64,000 nt of DNA, taken from contig JAEQBH010006829.1 of the NCBI GenBank assembly GCA_016808115.1, positions 62,001 through 126,000 of the forward strand. The letters are read 5' to 3'. The notes beneath the pieces are model-generated. The model saw nothing but the letters and a program-made list of their open reading frames with translations, did no database searches and was not told the origin of the DNA. The translations under genes and the position numbers were made by a program. The first letter of the stretch is position 1, and every line of letters begins with the position of its first letter. Shown piece by piece: positions 36,645-48,837 of the stretch. The stretch comes from Tetrastigma voinierianum. Lineage: Eukaryota > Streptophyta > Magnoliopsida > Vitales > Vitaceae.

Positions 36645-37788
36645 AAGCATGAATTAAGGCACCATATATATACACATCAGGGCTGCCTTCATTTCACCAT
36701 GTCGATAAGGCCTCCACTGCTTCTTTTAATTTCATCTCACTACAAAACCGTATGGATAACTGCCCCAGTATGGCAAAGGTGTCAGTTGGCCTTTGCCGCT
36801 CTAAAATGCTCTAGGGCTTTATGGCAGTCCGACCCTCTTATGGAACAAAGCCCGGCTAATATGTACTGCAAGTGAAAGCATTGGGGTTCACTCCAACTTC
36901 TACCATCTCCAAACACATCTCAAGCTTCTTCAAAATTACTCTTCCTATACAGTATATTCAATAAAATTCATAAATATAAATATTTGGGTTCAAGCCGGGC
37001 AATGTTCGAATGTCAGCAAATTATGATGCCATCCTCCACCTTCCCTGTTCAATCAAACGGATTACAAATCAAAAAAGTTGTGAGCATTATGCGAGAACAA
37101 ATCTCGTCTTTTCAACTGAAATAGAGCATCAATGGCCTCATCAAACATACTACAACGCTAACGTATCTTCAACATCAAGGCCCCGTCCTTTTAATTAAAC
37201 ACCTGAAACTTCACGCATTCTGGCTGCAATATCAAGGCCAAATGCTCTTTCCTTTGATCCAACAATTTCTGTGCAGACCACAACTTTCTATCAAACAACA
37301 ACGACACAGAACTCTGATGAAAGCCAACATGCGTTATCGGCATTGTGCAGAAAACCACACTTTCTTTCAAATTGGGTAAAAACGAACACGCGAGATTAGG
37401 GTCGTTTTCAGATATAAAACTTTAACAACTCTGCGTTGCGTTTAAATCATTAAAAACTGACCATCAACTTTGATCCTTTCTATAGGTATAAATAGCTTGT
37501 TCTTCCAGGAAACGAGGGAATACATTACTGGCGGGACTCAATTGGGCAATAGCCGAAGAAGAGGTCAAATCGGGTCGGTGAATGCGGGTGATAGGTACTG
37601 CAGAAAGAATCAACCTTGTTAAGAAGAAACCAACATGAAAATTGAAGAACATGGAAAAAATATTGGGAGTAAGTGTTAAATAAGGTATTTGAAGGAAATG
37701 AGGAAGTGAGGAAGATAGAGACAGATCTTACTTGATAGTGGCCACCGATCCATGAGGAACAGGGCGAGGATGCTGAGGAAGAAGCCAT
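36645..37788 (-). pseudogene. Truncated second copy of the PPR gene
   Basis: This matches the first PPR copy from about 15.94 to 17.09 kb, that is the N-terminal targeting region and first few repeats. ATG 37788 opens MASSSASSPCSSWIGGHYQV. It keeps 'gaattaaggcaccatatatatac' at its 3' limit, where similarity to copy 1 stops abruptly, so the C-terminal half is missing. Frameshifts and stops are more frequent than in copy 1. Its upstream flank (37855-37912 and 38664-38945) also matches copy 1, so it came by DNA-level duplication, not by retroposition. Confidence 0.8.
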
Positions 37789-38005
37789 TAAAGTAAGCCA
37801 GGGCCACTGGTAATTGGGCAAAGTCTAGGGTTTATGCAAGAGTAGGGCTTAAACCCACCTAGTAATTTGGTCTAACCACATAAGGCATGGGTGACCGTGT
37901 ATTGTTCGTCAGACAATGACATAATAATCGATTTGCATTTTATTTAAATTAAAAATAATCTTTATTTTTAGAATTATGTTGATAAAACTCAGGTTGAAAA
38001 TGAAA

Positions 38006-38010
<5 letters not shown>

Positions 38011-38068
<58 letters not shown>
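38011..38068. repeat. (TA)n microsatellite
   Basis: About 29 TA units within a stretch (37930-38660) that is absent between the corresponding flanks of the first PPR copy. Confidence 0.95.
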
Positions 38069-38072
<4 letters not shown>

Positions 38073-38663
38073 TTAAAACATAAACATCCCAAAACTTTCT
38101 TTATTTAGGGTGATTTTTTGGTTATTATTGGCTAAATCACCCATCTGAACCCACTAACTTTCGTTTTATTACTTAATAAAAGTGTTATTCCCATACAAAG
38201 ATTTAAGTTTTATTTTATTTTTGTATTGTAGTTTGTTTTATCATTGTGGTTTCAATCATCGTTTATAGACGTTTGGTTTATGGTCATTTTATGGAATGTT
38301 TGTGGTTTTGTAGTGGTTTATGGATGTTTGGTTTGTGAATCATTTATCGACGTGGCATTTATTCGTTATCTTATTATAATATTTTATCATGTAGAAGCCG
38401 ATTCATACCATGCAAAACAAAATTTGATAGGTGAAGATATCAAATTATGATATATTGGCCCCAGGGATTCTTATATTCTAGTCACCATTTTATAAAGGAA
38501 TTTAATTTGTAGGTTTATCTTTGATTTATTATGTTATTATTAGATATTGTTCATCATGTATATGATTTTTAGTTATTTGTATGTTGATTTATTCATTTAT
38601 TGTAAGTTTAAATCAACCATGTATTTTTCTTAAAAAAAACCGAATCAAAGTTATATATTTCTC

Positions 38664-39180
38664 CTTTATTTATTTTTTTATTTTCTAAATTCAAATGATG
38701 CAGAAGTATATATCTAGAGTTGGTTAGATATTAAATTTATTAAAGTTGTGTACTTGGTTTCCAAAAATACAATCAAAATAAAAAGGGAAGAAAGTAAAGA
38801 AATAAAAAAAAAAAGGGCCATAAAATTTTAAATAAATAAATTATTTAATAATTTATTATAATATTATTTTAATTTTCAATATAAAAATTTGAAAAGGTAT
38901 TTTTATATCTAAAATAGCTTGTGCTTTTTAAAAATGAGCTTGTACTCATCGATAATAATTTTCAAAGTAATTAAACCTAAATGCTGTCATTAATTTTGAA
39001 AACATATAGAGAAAAAAATATATATTAAATATAAAATAAAATATAGATGAGAGACAGTCAGCAATCTTTAAGAAATAATTAAACCTGAATGTCAGTGTCC
39101 AAATTAAAGTTTTATTGTCAATCCTTAGCCTACAAAAAAATGAATATACAAATGTATTACAATAAACTCAGGTGGATACA
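38664..39180. repeat. Segmental duplication flank, second copy
   Basis: 38664-38945 matches 17575-17900, and 39001-39180 matches 18500-18680 ('taattaaacctgaatgt' and 'agcctac' strings). Repeat A is missing from this unit. Confidence 0.7.
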
Positions 39181-39331
39181 TTATACGTTTGTTTTCTGTT
39201 AACGTGAATATTTGAGGTGAAATATATAAATGGTCGAGAATATACTTTAAAACATAAAGATAAATATAAGAGATATTTTATAAATAAAAAGAGTGTATAA
39301 AACAACTAGTACTTTTAATAGTATTATAAAG

Positions 39332-42300
39332 TGTTACGGTTCAATAATGACAAAAAAATTACAGGATTGGTGGGTTTTGAAACATAGCTTATTTTAGACT
39401 AAAGTTATGTTTCTTTGTCTTGTCATTAAGAAGTATGGTGAGTTTAAGTAAGTAATGCATTTTTTTTTAAAAAATTGCTCATATAGAGTTCTTTAAAATA
39501 ATTCTGCAAATCTATTTTTTTGTTTTTTTAAAAATCATATTTGCTCCATTCTGGGTTTGAAAGTCTTAGTACAATTGATTAATAATGTGTCAAGATAAAG
39601 AAAAATCGTATTTACTAACTGCGGTTTCAAAGAAAACCGTATTTACTAGCTTTTAGCTTGACTAGTCCTAATATGCTCAGTTAGAATGACCAAAAAAATA
39701 CTTTTTACTTAAAGAAAAGTCTGATAAAATGGAGATTCAAGGAATAACAAGACAAAAAATTTATAACTTTCAAAATAAGAAGAAATCATATTGTGTTCTT
39801 GTAGGGGTATAGAAGCATAAATATCATACAATAATATTACCCCAGAACTAAAATAGAAATGATAATTTATGAATAGGGAGGGTGGTATGAGCATAAAGGG
39901 TATAATGGTCATTAAGCAAAGGATATAGAAATTTTGAAAATCAAGTGAAATGGGCCAAAATAGAATTTAAAAGTTAAATTTGATATTAAAGAGTTGAGGC
40001 TATTGGTGAATTAAAATCCCAAAGTATTAAAAATGGGGAAAATTAGAGCCAAACTTGATTTGGTCTCCAAAAATCCCAAACTTCACGGTTTTGGAGAAGG
40101 GAGAGGCAGAGGAAGAGAAGGAGGAAGAGAAGAAGGAGGAGTAAAGTTGAAGATTAGTGTAGTTGTAACGTGAATCAAATATCTTTTGGATGTATGCAGG
40201 CTTTTAGGGTGAATTTCGCTGGAATTGATGCTCCTTGGTCTAGGGTTTTGGAAGAATGCTAGCCCTAGATGTTTCAGTGGGATTATGAGAGTTTGCAGAT
40301 TGGTGTAAAAAGCTTGAATCGTGAGTGGTGGCTGTGGTTTTTATAAGGAATTTGTGGACCTTAGGTAGGAGTTCTTGAGTTTCACTTACGGTTTTGAGAT
40401 TTTGAAGTTCCATAACACTCTATTTCAAGCATTCTATTTTGTGGGTTGTTTAGATGAATTAAGTATAAATTCTTGAAGTATATAGATATAAGTGAGTATG
40501 ATGTTAATTGGTAGCAAAGAAGTATGGCAAAAAGGGAAGCAAAATCTGGAAAAAATTCAGGGCCTCGAGTGCAAGGAAATCTGCTGTTTCTGTTTCAGCC
40601 AGATTTTAAATATTTGTCTATGCCTTTCTTCATTCAGATCTGATTGGTAATTCAAAATTACGGGTAAAATAAACTAGAAAGTTATCTGAAGGAAGTACGT
40701 GCAAATTGTAACCTAAAGTGCCCAAAAATTTACTCAAAAGTAAGTCATATATAAGCATCTGCCTCTACGATTTCTAAGTACAAGAAATGCTCTGTTTTCC
40801 TGTTTTGATATTCAATCGTATTTTGACCATAACTTGCCTCATTCGCCTCGATTGGAAGTAGAATGGTCTAGTTAAAATAGACTTCTAGAGAAAAATTTGT
40901 TATCTGAGAGGAAGTTCAAACAGTTTAATCCCAAAGTGCCGAAAAATGTTTCAAAGTGGAGCTATGTGCAGATTCATGTTCTTCCAAGCTGGGTCATCTG
41001 TTTGTGCGGATTGTGTTATGGTTGAGGGCTTTGAAGGAATTTTAAATTGAAAATTTAAAGATGTCGTGGATATATAAAGGACACAGTCTGGAGAGTTTCA
41101 TAAATTTGAAAGATACGTTTGAATAATTTTTAGTCGTAAGGAGTCTATAGGTATTGTTGGAAAAGAGTTGGCTAAATACGTGGGTTTGAGTCTTAAAGGA
41201 TCAATTTATTACCGTTTGACTTTGCAATAGATATGTATGTTGGATCAAAATGATTATGATTAATGTATAATTGTGGTTTTTCTTGAAAAAAGGTGAAAAG
41301 GACTGCTCCGGACGGAAGCCGGGGTCGGCGGAAGCAGCGGGATTGACGGGTGAGCGTGAGTGAAAATGATATTTTGAAATTGAGTTTTAAAGTGAATGAG
41401 TTTTAATGTTGAAGCTGAAGAGTTTATTAAATGTTATCATAAATCGACTAAGGCATATGGAAATCTTTATCTTGCATCAATGTATGTATTTATATATGCT
41501 AACTAAATATGTATGCATATGTTAAGTATTATGAAAGTTTTAAAGTGTGTAAAAGAATGCATATGTGTTTTAAATGATAAAGTAAAGTTGTGTATTTATA
41601 GGCTCATGATTTTGAAGAAATATTTGCGATGGTTACCCTAGCCTATGTTGATGCATGATGGTATCGATTAAAGTACTTTAACAGATAAGTTGAGGAAGTA
41701 AGTTATGGGTTGCTATATTGAGGAAATAGATGTCTAGAGTAATATCTTACGTGATAAGTGCTATGGCCAGAACCATACCAGCGGCTGAGGGTTTCCATGA
41801 CGTAGTAGTTATAGTGAATGTGTATCCCTCACCAGTCGAGTACCAGCCCATTCGGTGTGTTTATTACCAGGTTCCATCGAAAAAAGAAAGTTTGGGGCAT
41901 AAATGTTTAAATCATGCATGATTGATTTGAGTGTATAGTATTTATTATAAAGAAGAAAAAAGTTGAAACATCAGAAATATTTAAAGCGCCAATTGATTTG
42001 AAGTGTGTAAGTATTAATTATTATAAAGAAAAGAAAAGTTTGAAGCGCGAAACCTACTTAAAATTATAAATGATTTAATTGTATAAGTATTTGTTGTGAT
42101 GTATCTGAAATGTTACGCCTATGGGCTCCTTTGGCTCATTCTTTCCATTATCATTTCAAAAACATTTTAAGGACCCCAGACAGTCTTGTAGATAGAGGAC
42201 CACTCGTCCCGATCGTCGGGCCTTGAGAGACGGTATTGTGATTTCATTAACGCTCTATAATTTTCCATCTTGTATATATATTTGAATATTTTATTTATGG

Positions 42301-42880
42301 ATATGTATATGTATAAGTTGAAAAGAACTTCATTAGGCTTTGATCCTCGGGTGGGCCCGAGTACGTGGCGGTCGGCAAATCTGGCTCAAGCCCAATCTTT
42401 TGATAAAACAAATGCATGGTTGAAGAGTTTCAAATGTTTGATGATTGAAATGAATAAATGTATATATGTATATATTACCATTCATTTGATTTGAAGTTTG
42501 TGGACGAGGAGTCCTAAGCGGAAGTTGAAGTTGAGGATGGAAAGATTAGAAGTGTTTTTTAAATGTTTTGTGGGTTTGTCAAAAGTTTGGAAAGTGAAGC
42601 AGAGAAACCCTACGGCGTTTTTGCGAAAAATCGATGTTTGAAAAAAGAAAAAAATTGTCAGCACTTCTGCATTGTTTGCCTAAAGATATATTAAAGTTGT
42701 AAGGGTTCGCTCCATAGTTTTTGTTGTGTGTTTTAAGGAAAAGTTTACATGTCAATTGGAATCTGCAGGGAGGTCTCGAGGTTCGGCAGGATGTCAGGTA
42801 AGGATCCGTCATTTAATAATTTTGCACTTTCACAGTGTAGGGTTTTTGTCGAAGAATTACCCAAACGGGTGACCGTAACA
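39332..42880 (+). mobile_element. Long solo LTR (3.55 kb) of a second retrotransposon family
   Basis: It starts TGTTACGGT and ends ACCGTAACA, a perfect 9-base terminal inverted pair with TG and CA ends. Content is LTR-like: 'agggtataatggtcatt' near 39896, a GA-rich patch at 40100-40140, 'gacgggtgagcgtgagtg' near 41345 and 'ggatgtcaggtaaggat' near 42790, with no coding frame. The duplicated flank supports insertion here: 'acttttaatagtattataaag' on the left resembles 18758-18778 in the first unit, which has no such element. Target duplication is unclear (taaag on the left, aaatg on the right). No primer-binding site or gag follows, so I infer a solo LTR. Orientation is a guess from U3-like features. 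Confidence 0.6.
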
Positions 42881-44039
42881 AAATGATTTACTCCCAAGGG
42901 TCACCTAGAGGTACAATTCCTCGAAGAACTCCCCCTTTCTTACTCAGGACAAAATGCCCTTTGACTAAGTTTACATAAAGGAGGTGGGAAAGAGAAACAA
43001 CATACCCACCTCCTGCCTTTGTCTTCCTCTAGACTCAGGTCTATTTTGCTCACCTACAAAATTGTGAGCTTCAGCATCTATATGTTCTATCTTTATAAGT
43101 ATAAAAATAAACCCTAGTGATTATTATTATTTTTCTTTACAAATTTTGTGGTTGTGATTTTTTTATGGGGTTTGTCAGATTTTGTAATATTTTAGTTTTG
43201 ACGATTGTTGGGAAGTTTATATAAAGTCATTTTTACAGATCTGATTGGTGGTAGGGCATGATATTTCTTTATTCGGAGAGAGTGGGTTCCACTTGTTGTC
43301 ATTTGTTGCTATTGGAAAGTTTGTATCTTTTGAAAAAAAAGAAAAAGAAAAAGACATGATGTTTCTTTATTAAGATATGTGGGGGTTTGTTGTTGTCAAT
43401 TTTTTTCTTTCTTTTTTTAAAATGAAAATGTTGTATCATTTTAAAAGCAAAAAACAGAACAAAGCAAAAAATAGTTATCATTTTAAGGTTAATTTTCAAA
43501 ACCATAGTTGATAAATACAGTTTTAAAAAACAAAAAAGATTAGATTTAACAAACTCATGAAAAGAGATTCTGTATCTGCGATTTTTTAAAATTCTGCTTT
43601 TATATTAAACTCATGATTGTTCTGTAACTCTATTTGCAAATCATTCAATAATAATTTTACACTGTTTTTATATTTTGTGCTTTCTTATTTATATTTAAGA
43701 AGAAACTTGACGCTCCATTGCATAATTAATAGGCCTATAGTCTTTTAAAAGAGGGGGAAGAAGAAATAAAGCGGTCAACTTTAGCGTTTTAACTTAATCG
43801 CCAGTTTAACAATGTCTTCTCAAATTGTTCACCTGTATTGAACTAAACTCCATACTACCATGGTCTCATTGTTCACACGAAACAGCAATAATCAACTTTA
43901 TAGACCATAATTAACTAAGAAATTGCATTAATTCTTTTTAGTATTATTATTATTATTAATCTTAGATGCTGCACCAAGAATAACTGAGATTATAATTAAA
44001 TAAAATCCCAAATGAGGCACTTTCAGAAATAACGCCTAT
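42881..44039. other. Intergenic DNA, no gene seen
   Basis: The first 920 bp has no partner in the first duplication unit. From about 43790 it resembles 18770-18970. An 'aaaccctag' telo-box string near 43111 follows a tataagtataaaaa stretch and looks promoter-like, but no open frame follows. Confidence 0.4.
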
Positions 44040-44436
44040 CGTTTTTCTGCAAACATCATGATGGGCGCCAACTTGTGAATAGCTCTAACACTGATAATAT
44101 CTGGGTGACCTTGTAATTGTCGGTTTCAGCAAGAAGCTACTTCCCCACCTCAATATAAAGAGTTCTTTTGCTGAAAGCAGCGGAAGGAAAATTATAATCT
44201 CAAAGCACAGTGAGAGGACAGTGAGGTTCTTTGCTTAAGCACAAAGGTATATCCAAAAGAACAAAGTTCTTTCCTTCCCTTCATTGTTGCTTGTTCTTTT
44301 CTCATCATCCAAGCACAAGAATTTTCTTTATTGATACAAGAGAAAAAAAACATATGATATATGCAAGGTTGAGAATTTGAGACAGTAATTAAAACCCCAA
44401 ATTTTTTTTTTGTTTTCAAAATACATATAACATCAC
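44040..44436. repeat. Block B, copy 3, left part (split by element II)
   Basis: Matches 20165-20560 up to 'atacatataacatcac', where element II begins. The missing remainder is found 18.3 kb further on, at 62751. Confidence 0.9.
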
Positions 44437-45426
44437 TGTGAACGAAATTCAATTTACGGAATAAAGGAACAAATCGTAATTTTGATTACAAGGTGTAATT
44501 TAGGTTAAAATCAAAATTAATTCTCTAGATCTTGGATGACAAAGCGGTTTCATAGTTTGGAATAAATGTAAGTGAAAATCTAAGTTGCTTCGTAAAAAAT
44601 TTGGTAATTTTCGAGACGGGTTGTGATGACTTGCGTTTTGAGGAAACCTCCGCGCTTAGTCGTAAACGTTTTAGATGCGACGAAGTCACGCCATAACGCG
44701 TGCTCATGCCATAAGTGGTATAGTAGAAAATGATGAAAATGAATGGCTTCGAGATAGTGCAGAGATATCCGGAAATCACGAAAAAAGGGGCGTAAGCGTC
44801 ATTTTGCAAATGTTAAGTCACTTTAGAAAGACGAAATAGACCGAAACATGACTCATCTTCTCCATTTAACAAGCCAAAAACTGTGAGATTATGGGGAAGG
44901 AGTCACCGGTAGATAGAATGGGGTTTTGGGAGAAAGGTCTTCGGCTTCTCTAGATCTGGTAACAGTCGGATAGTTGGATTTCGACGGACGGGAAGGGAAA
45001 ACGTTCTCGTGGAAGCCAGGCTCACGCGTGGACCCGGATTTGTAGAGTTTTTGACAAAGCTTCTCAAAGAGTGGGATTTTCTCCACCCCAGTTTTTCTCC
45101 CCATTTAAATGTTTTGCCTAATGTTTAGGTTGAATGAGGGCTAGTGAGAGACCGTTTGGTCAGTCCGAAACTTGGGCAGATGACCAAGGTTGTTTTGAAA
45201 AGGAAAAGGGCGGCCCGCGGCAGTACGCCGGCTCCTTTAGGGGCTGTTGAGTGCATTTTTGTCTGTTGTGTGTTAGATGCTTGTTTGGTATACATTAGGT
45301 AGGAATGGCCATGATTCCAGTTCCGCAGGTGAGCAGTTGATTTGTGATTTACCCCGGGATGTGTAAGGTTTCACTATTCCAGAAGGCGTGTTCTAAATAT
45401 ATATTTTTATGAAAATACGAGTGTTT
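44437..45426 (+). repeat. Element II 5' LTR, first part
   Basis: Starts tgtgaacgaaattc. It matches the 3' LTR at 60704 onwards ('gtgtaattt', 'ttaattctctagatct', 'ggatgac') up to 'tatgaaaatacgagtgttt', where element III interrupts it. Confidence 0.85.
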
Positions 45427-47633
45427 TGTGTGGCCTTCAGTAAAAGTCAGGTTGACTACCGTCGGCTCGCGAATCTGATGAGATGCCGGGTTGTATGACT
45501 TGAGAAAAAATGAATGAAAGTGTATCGCACATGCAGGAAGCTCACCTGATCTAAAACACATATCATCCACATTAATCCAATATATGCGATATGCTCCTTC
45601 ATATTCAATCACATGATAATAATCATCTTTGGGCTCATGAAATGATACTCAAATCGAATCGATTATCGTATGACTACGTTGTTTGATTGTCTTGACCAGT
45701 TGATAGTTAGTACCTTTTTGTTTATGCAACTATCATAACAAAACCTACAGATTCTAATACATATTGTCCAAGAGCCGTCAGGCCGCAAGTAGGCTGTTCG
45801 AGTCGACCTTAAGTAGATGTCTCTAAATATGCCTTTGGGGAAATAAAGGGTTCTGATGGTGAGCTAAGACTCGATGGAGGAATCGCCCCAAATTATTTCA
45901 CTCTACTAGTCTTGATCTGATGTCAAGTAAGCACACCTTCCGGTGAATGCATGATCTGCCCCAGATGATACATAACAGTTCTTGATTAATCACGAGTATA
46001 TGACTAACTCACTTACCTCATTGTATGTGGGGAAAATAATCGTTTCAAAAACAAAACTTTTCGTTCGAGAAAATACTGCCCAGTGAGGTAAATATGGGTA
46101 CCCTCAGAAGTGAATTGGTTGATGGAAAACTTTTCACGACGGTCTGACGATTATCATCGAAATGATGCGTTGTTGGCATCTCCCCAGCACCGTTCTCGGA
46201 ATATCCATCTGCGATTTATTTGTAGCCACTCATCGGATTTTTATAAATCTTTGTTATCAATATGTGCTGACTCTTGGGTTGGTGCATGAAATGCATTATG
46301 CATTTCAAAATCTGTTACTAATATGTCGTATGCATATTTCGATCATTCTGATTACGCTTCTGCCACATAATCCATCACCCAATCTGGCTCATAGACAAAA
46401 TCATAATCATCACCAATGAAGCTTTAATATTGTTGATTTCTATTCTCATTGTCATTAACACCTCCCGGTAACCTAATAATTCTTATTGATAACAAACTCT
46501 CAATTTGTTTCTCCACCCAGACCATTCAATGCCAAAAGCTCATGAGCGCTAACAAGCCATTCCACTGAAGAGCAGGCCCATTTTTCGCCGGTCTCAGAAA
46601 CTCTGATCTGGAGGCTGTTCTCAGGCCCGTGATTTGTCGACCTCGGTTTCACTTTTGGAGCTAAAGATTTCTTAAGTTCAGGTCTTCTAAACCTTTAAGC
46701 ATAATTTATTATTCTGATATAACAAAGAACCATGTGATCCCCTGCTTGTCAAGACTACCCTGATCCTAAAATTTCTGATTAGGGTTCCTGTTTAGAATGC
46801 CCAGGTCATATCTTCCCATTAGGCCTTTTTCATATGACCCACATAGTTTAAGCAAGATTACAGATTTAGGAGCCAGCAGCCTTTCACAACAGCCACGGCT
46901 GCTGCAGCTCAAAATTTGTAACAATTCGATTCAAGCTTTGGGACGAATCAACAAACTTTACCGACTGGCGCTCAAGCCGTAAACGTGGAAAACGCGAAAT
47001 GGGAATAAAAGCCTTGATTAAGGAAAAATCGCATCTTGGGTTGTCAAAACTTACAAACCCGGGGTCCGGCGACCAACTGCTCAGCGATAAAGCGTTTCTC
47101 ACTTTCTTCCTTTCATCCCGAATCAATGATCGGGTCGCGTGTATTTACAGAAAGATGGACCGCCTATACAGATTTATCATTTTGTTTCTACGGCATCTGT
47201 TTCAGCCCGTTTGCTCTTTTTGAATTTGAGGAGAAGGCCTATATACATTTTTGTCTTAACCAACTTAAGCAATTCTAATACCAGTGCTGTCTTATTACGG
47301 TTTTGGCGGGCTGGCCTCTAACCGAATTACATTCGTTCATCATTCTACCTCATACCGCCTGCTTTATAGTACTTTTATATGTTGCCTTTAGTGCATAAAA
47401 CTTCGGTTTCTGGCTTTTAGAAAGCGTGGCCTGAAGCGTTACGACTCAAATACATCACCGAAAGAATAAAAGAAAATACCTACGTGCTAACTAGATTTAA
47501 GAGGCGGTTCTGACGGTGATGGTTTGTCATACGAACTCAGAGGAATGATGCGGATTTTTTAACGTAAATTACTTTCAATTTTATGTCGAAATTACGATTT
47601 TATTTATATTCATTAGAGCTATGGGATCTTACA
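45427..47633 (-). repeat. Element III 3' LTR
   Basis: 2.21 kb. On the minus strand it starts tgtaagatccc (47633) and ends ccacaca (45427). Frames within it, on either strand, have no family features. Confidence 0.8.
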
Positions 47634-47646
47634 TTCTCCTCCTTAT
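47634..47646 (-). other. Polypurine tract of element III
   Basis: On the minus strand it reads ataaggaggagaa directly before the LTR start tgtaag, as in element I. Confidence 0.8.
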
Positions 47647-48837
47647 AAAAATTTCGTCAAGAATTCTACTCATACTACTGACCATGTGCATGTGCAGCGC
47701 CTAACTTCGAGAGACGTGACCGGGTATGACGCGGGGTCAGATCACGATTCTACCGAAGCAACTTCGATGGGGCATCAGTTCTGCCTGTCAACAATCACAC
47801 TATCAAAGACCAACATTAACCGTAATATCCGCATCTCGGGTCCTGCCAAACTTAAACATAGCTGTTGATCTTTGAAGTCCAGGCATACTCCACACCTCCT
47901 GGGAAGAATTTTCCTTCATATTGGCTTTTCTAAAGCATCAACCTCTATTTCCCGAACCTATCACACGAATGCGACTAATGATGAACACAGTAGTCAGTTT
48001 AAACGCTACGTCGATTACGATATTACCAGAAGAAGTAAAGGCATTTTTCTAATATCAAGGCTGATGCGAGGCGCTGGGTCTGCGCTGCGCAGGATCCTAC
48101 GCGCTCACCTCAGACAATCCCAGCACTCTGTTCTGGGTTGGCAGCCAGCTGAAATAACCACAATCCATCATGGCGACCGAAGGCTACTACGACTGCGAAT
48201 CTTGGTCGGCCTCCCTGCAACTCGACCTTTGTATGTGGCAGATCATGAAATACATAAATCACTACGAGTGCCGTCCTCGGCGATCACGATCTCGACCCAT
48301 GCAGGTAACGGAGAATCATGCGGCCATCTTTCAAGTATTTTCTCATTTCACTTGGGCCCGCATTGTTCCCCAAAGTCTTAGGATCAGTCTACGATGAATT
48401 ATCGCTCATGCCAAATCAATGACCTAGTCCGAAACTAGTGTGAAGCAAAAGTCTTCTGCCTCTTCCCAAGACACGAGAAGTGATCCTCCTCCTAATTACC
48501 AACTTGGTATTGAAGTGTTCAGTATCCTCCGATCATCTTTCTCGCGAATGCTGGAGGGGATGATCCGTCTGACCATGGGGAGTTCACCCAGGATATTCCT
48601 AGCCTACCTCTTATGCTGGCGCATTAACGATGCGCCTCACCACGACACCTCGACTCTGAAGGCGGGTGATCAAATAAGTAGTGTTCGATTGTTGTTGTTG
48701 CGACTGGGTCTTAAGGTGGACGTTCTCGATCTGGCCTCTGCCATCTACATTGACCAGTAACCTTCCGAAACCGGTTCCCGGCTGTTTGATCTGCTAAATG
48801 TCTGCAGATCTTTGATCTTTAATAGACTTGGCAACCA
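47647..48837 (-). pseudogene. Degraded 3' internal region of element III
   Basis: By position this should be the integrase and chromodomain end of pol, read on the minus strand. I cannot recognise conserved motifs in it. A 169-codon open frame on the plus strand (47872-48381) runs opposite to the element and shows no family features; it is most likely chance. Confidence 0.4.

Noticed and set aside
47872..48381. 169-codon open frame on the plus strand
   Set aside because: It runs antisense to element III, in its 3' internal region, and has no family features. Length alone in less AT-rich DNA is weak evidence.
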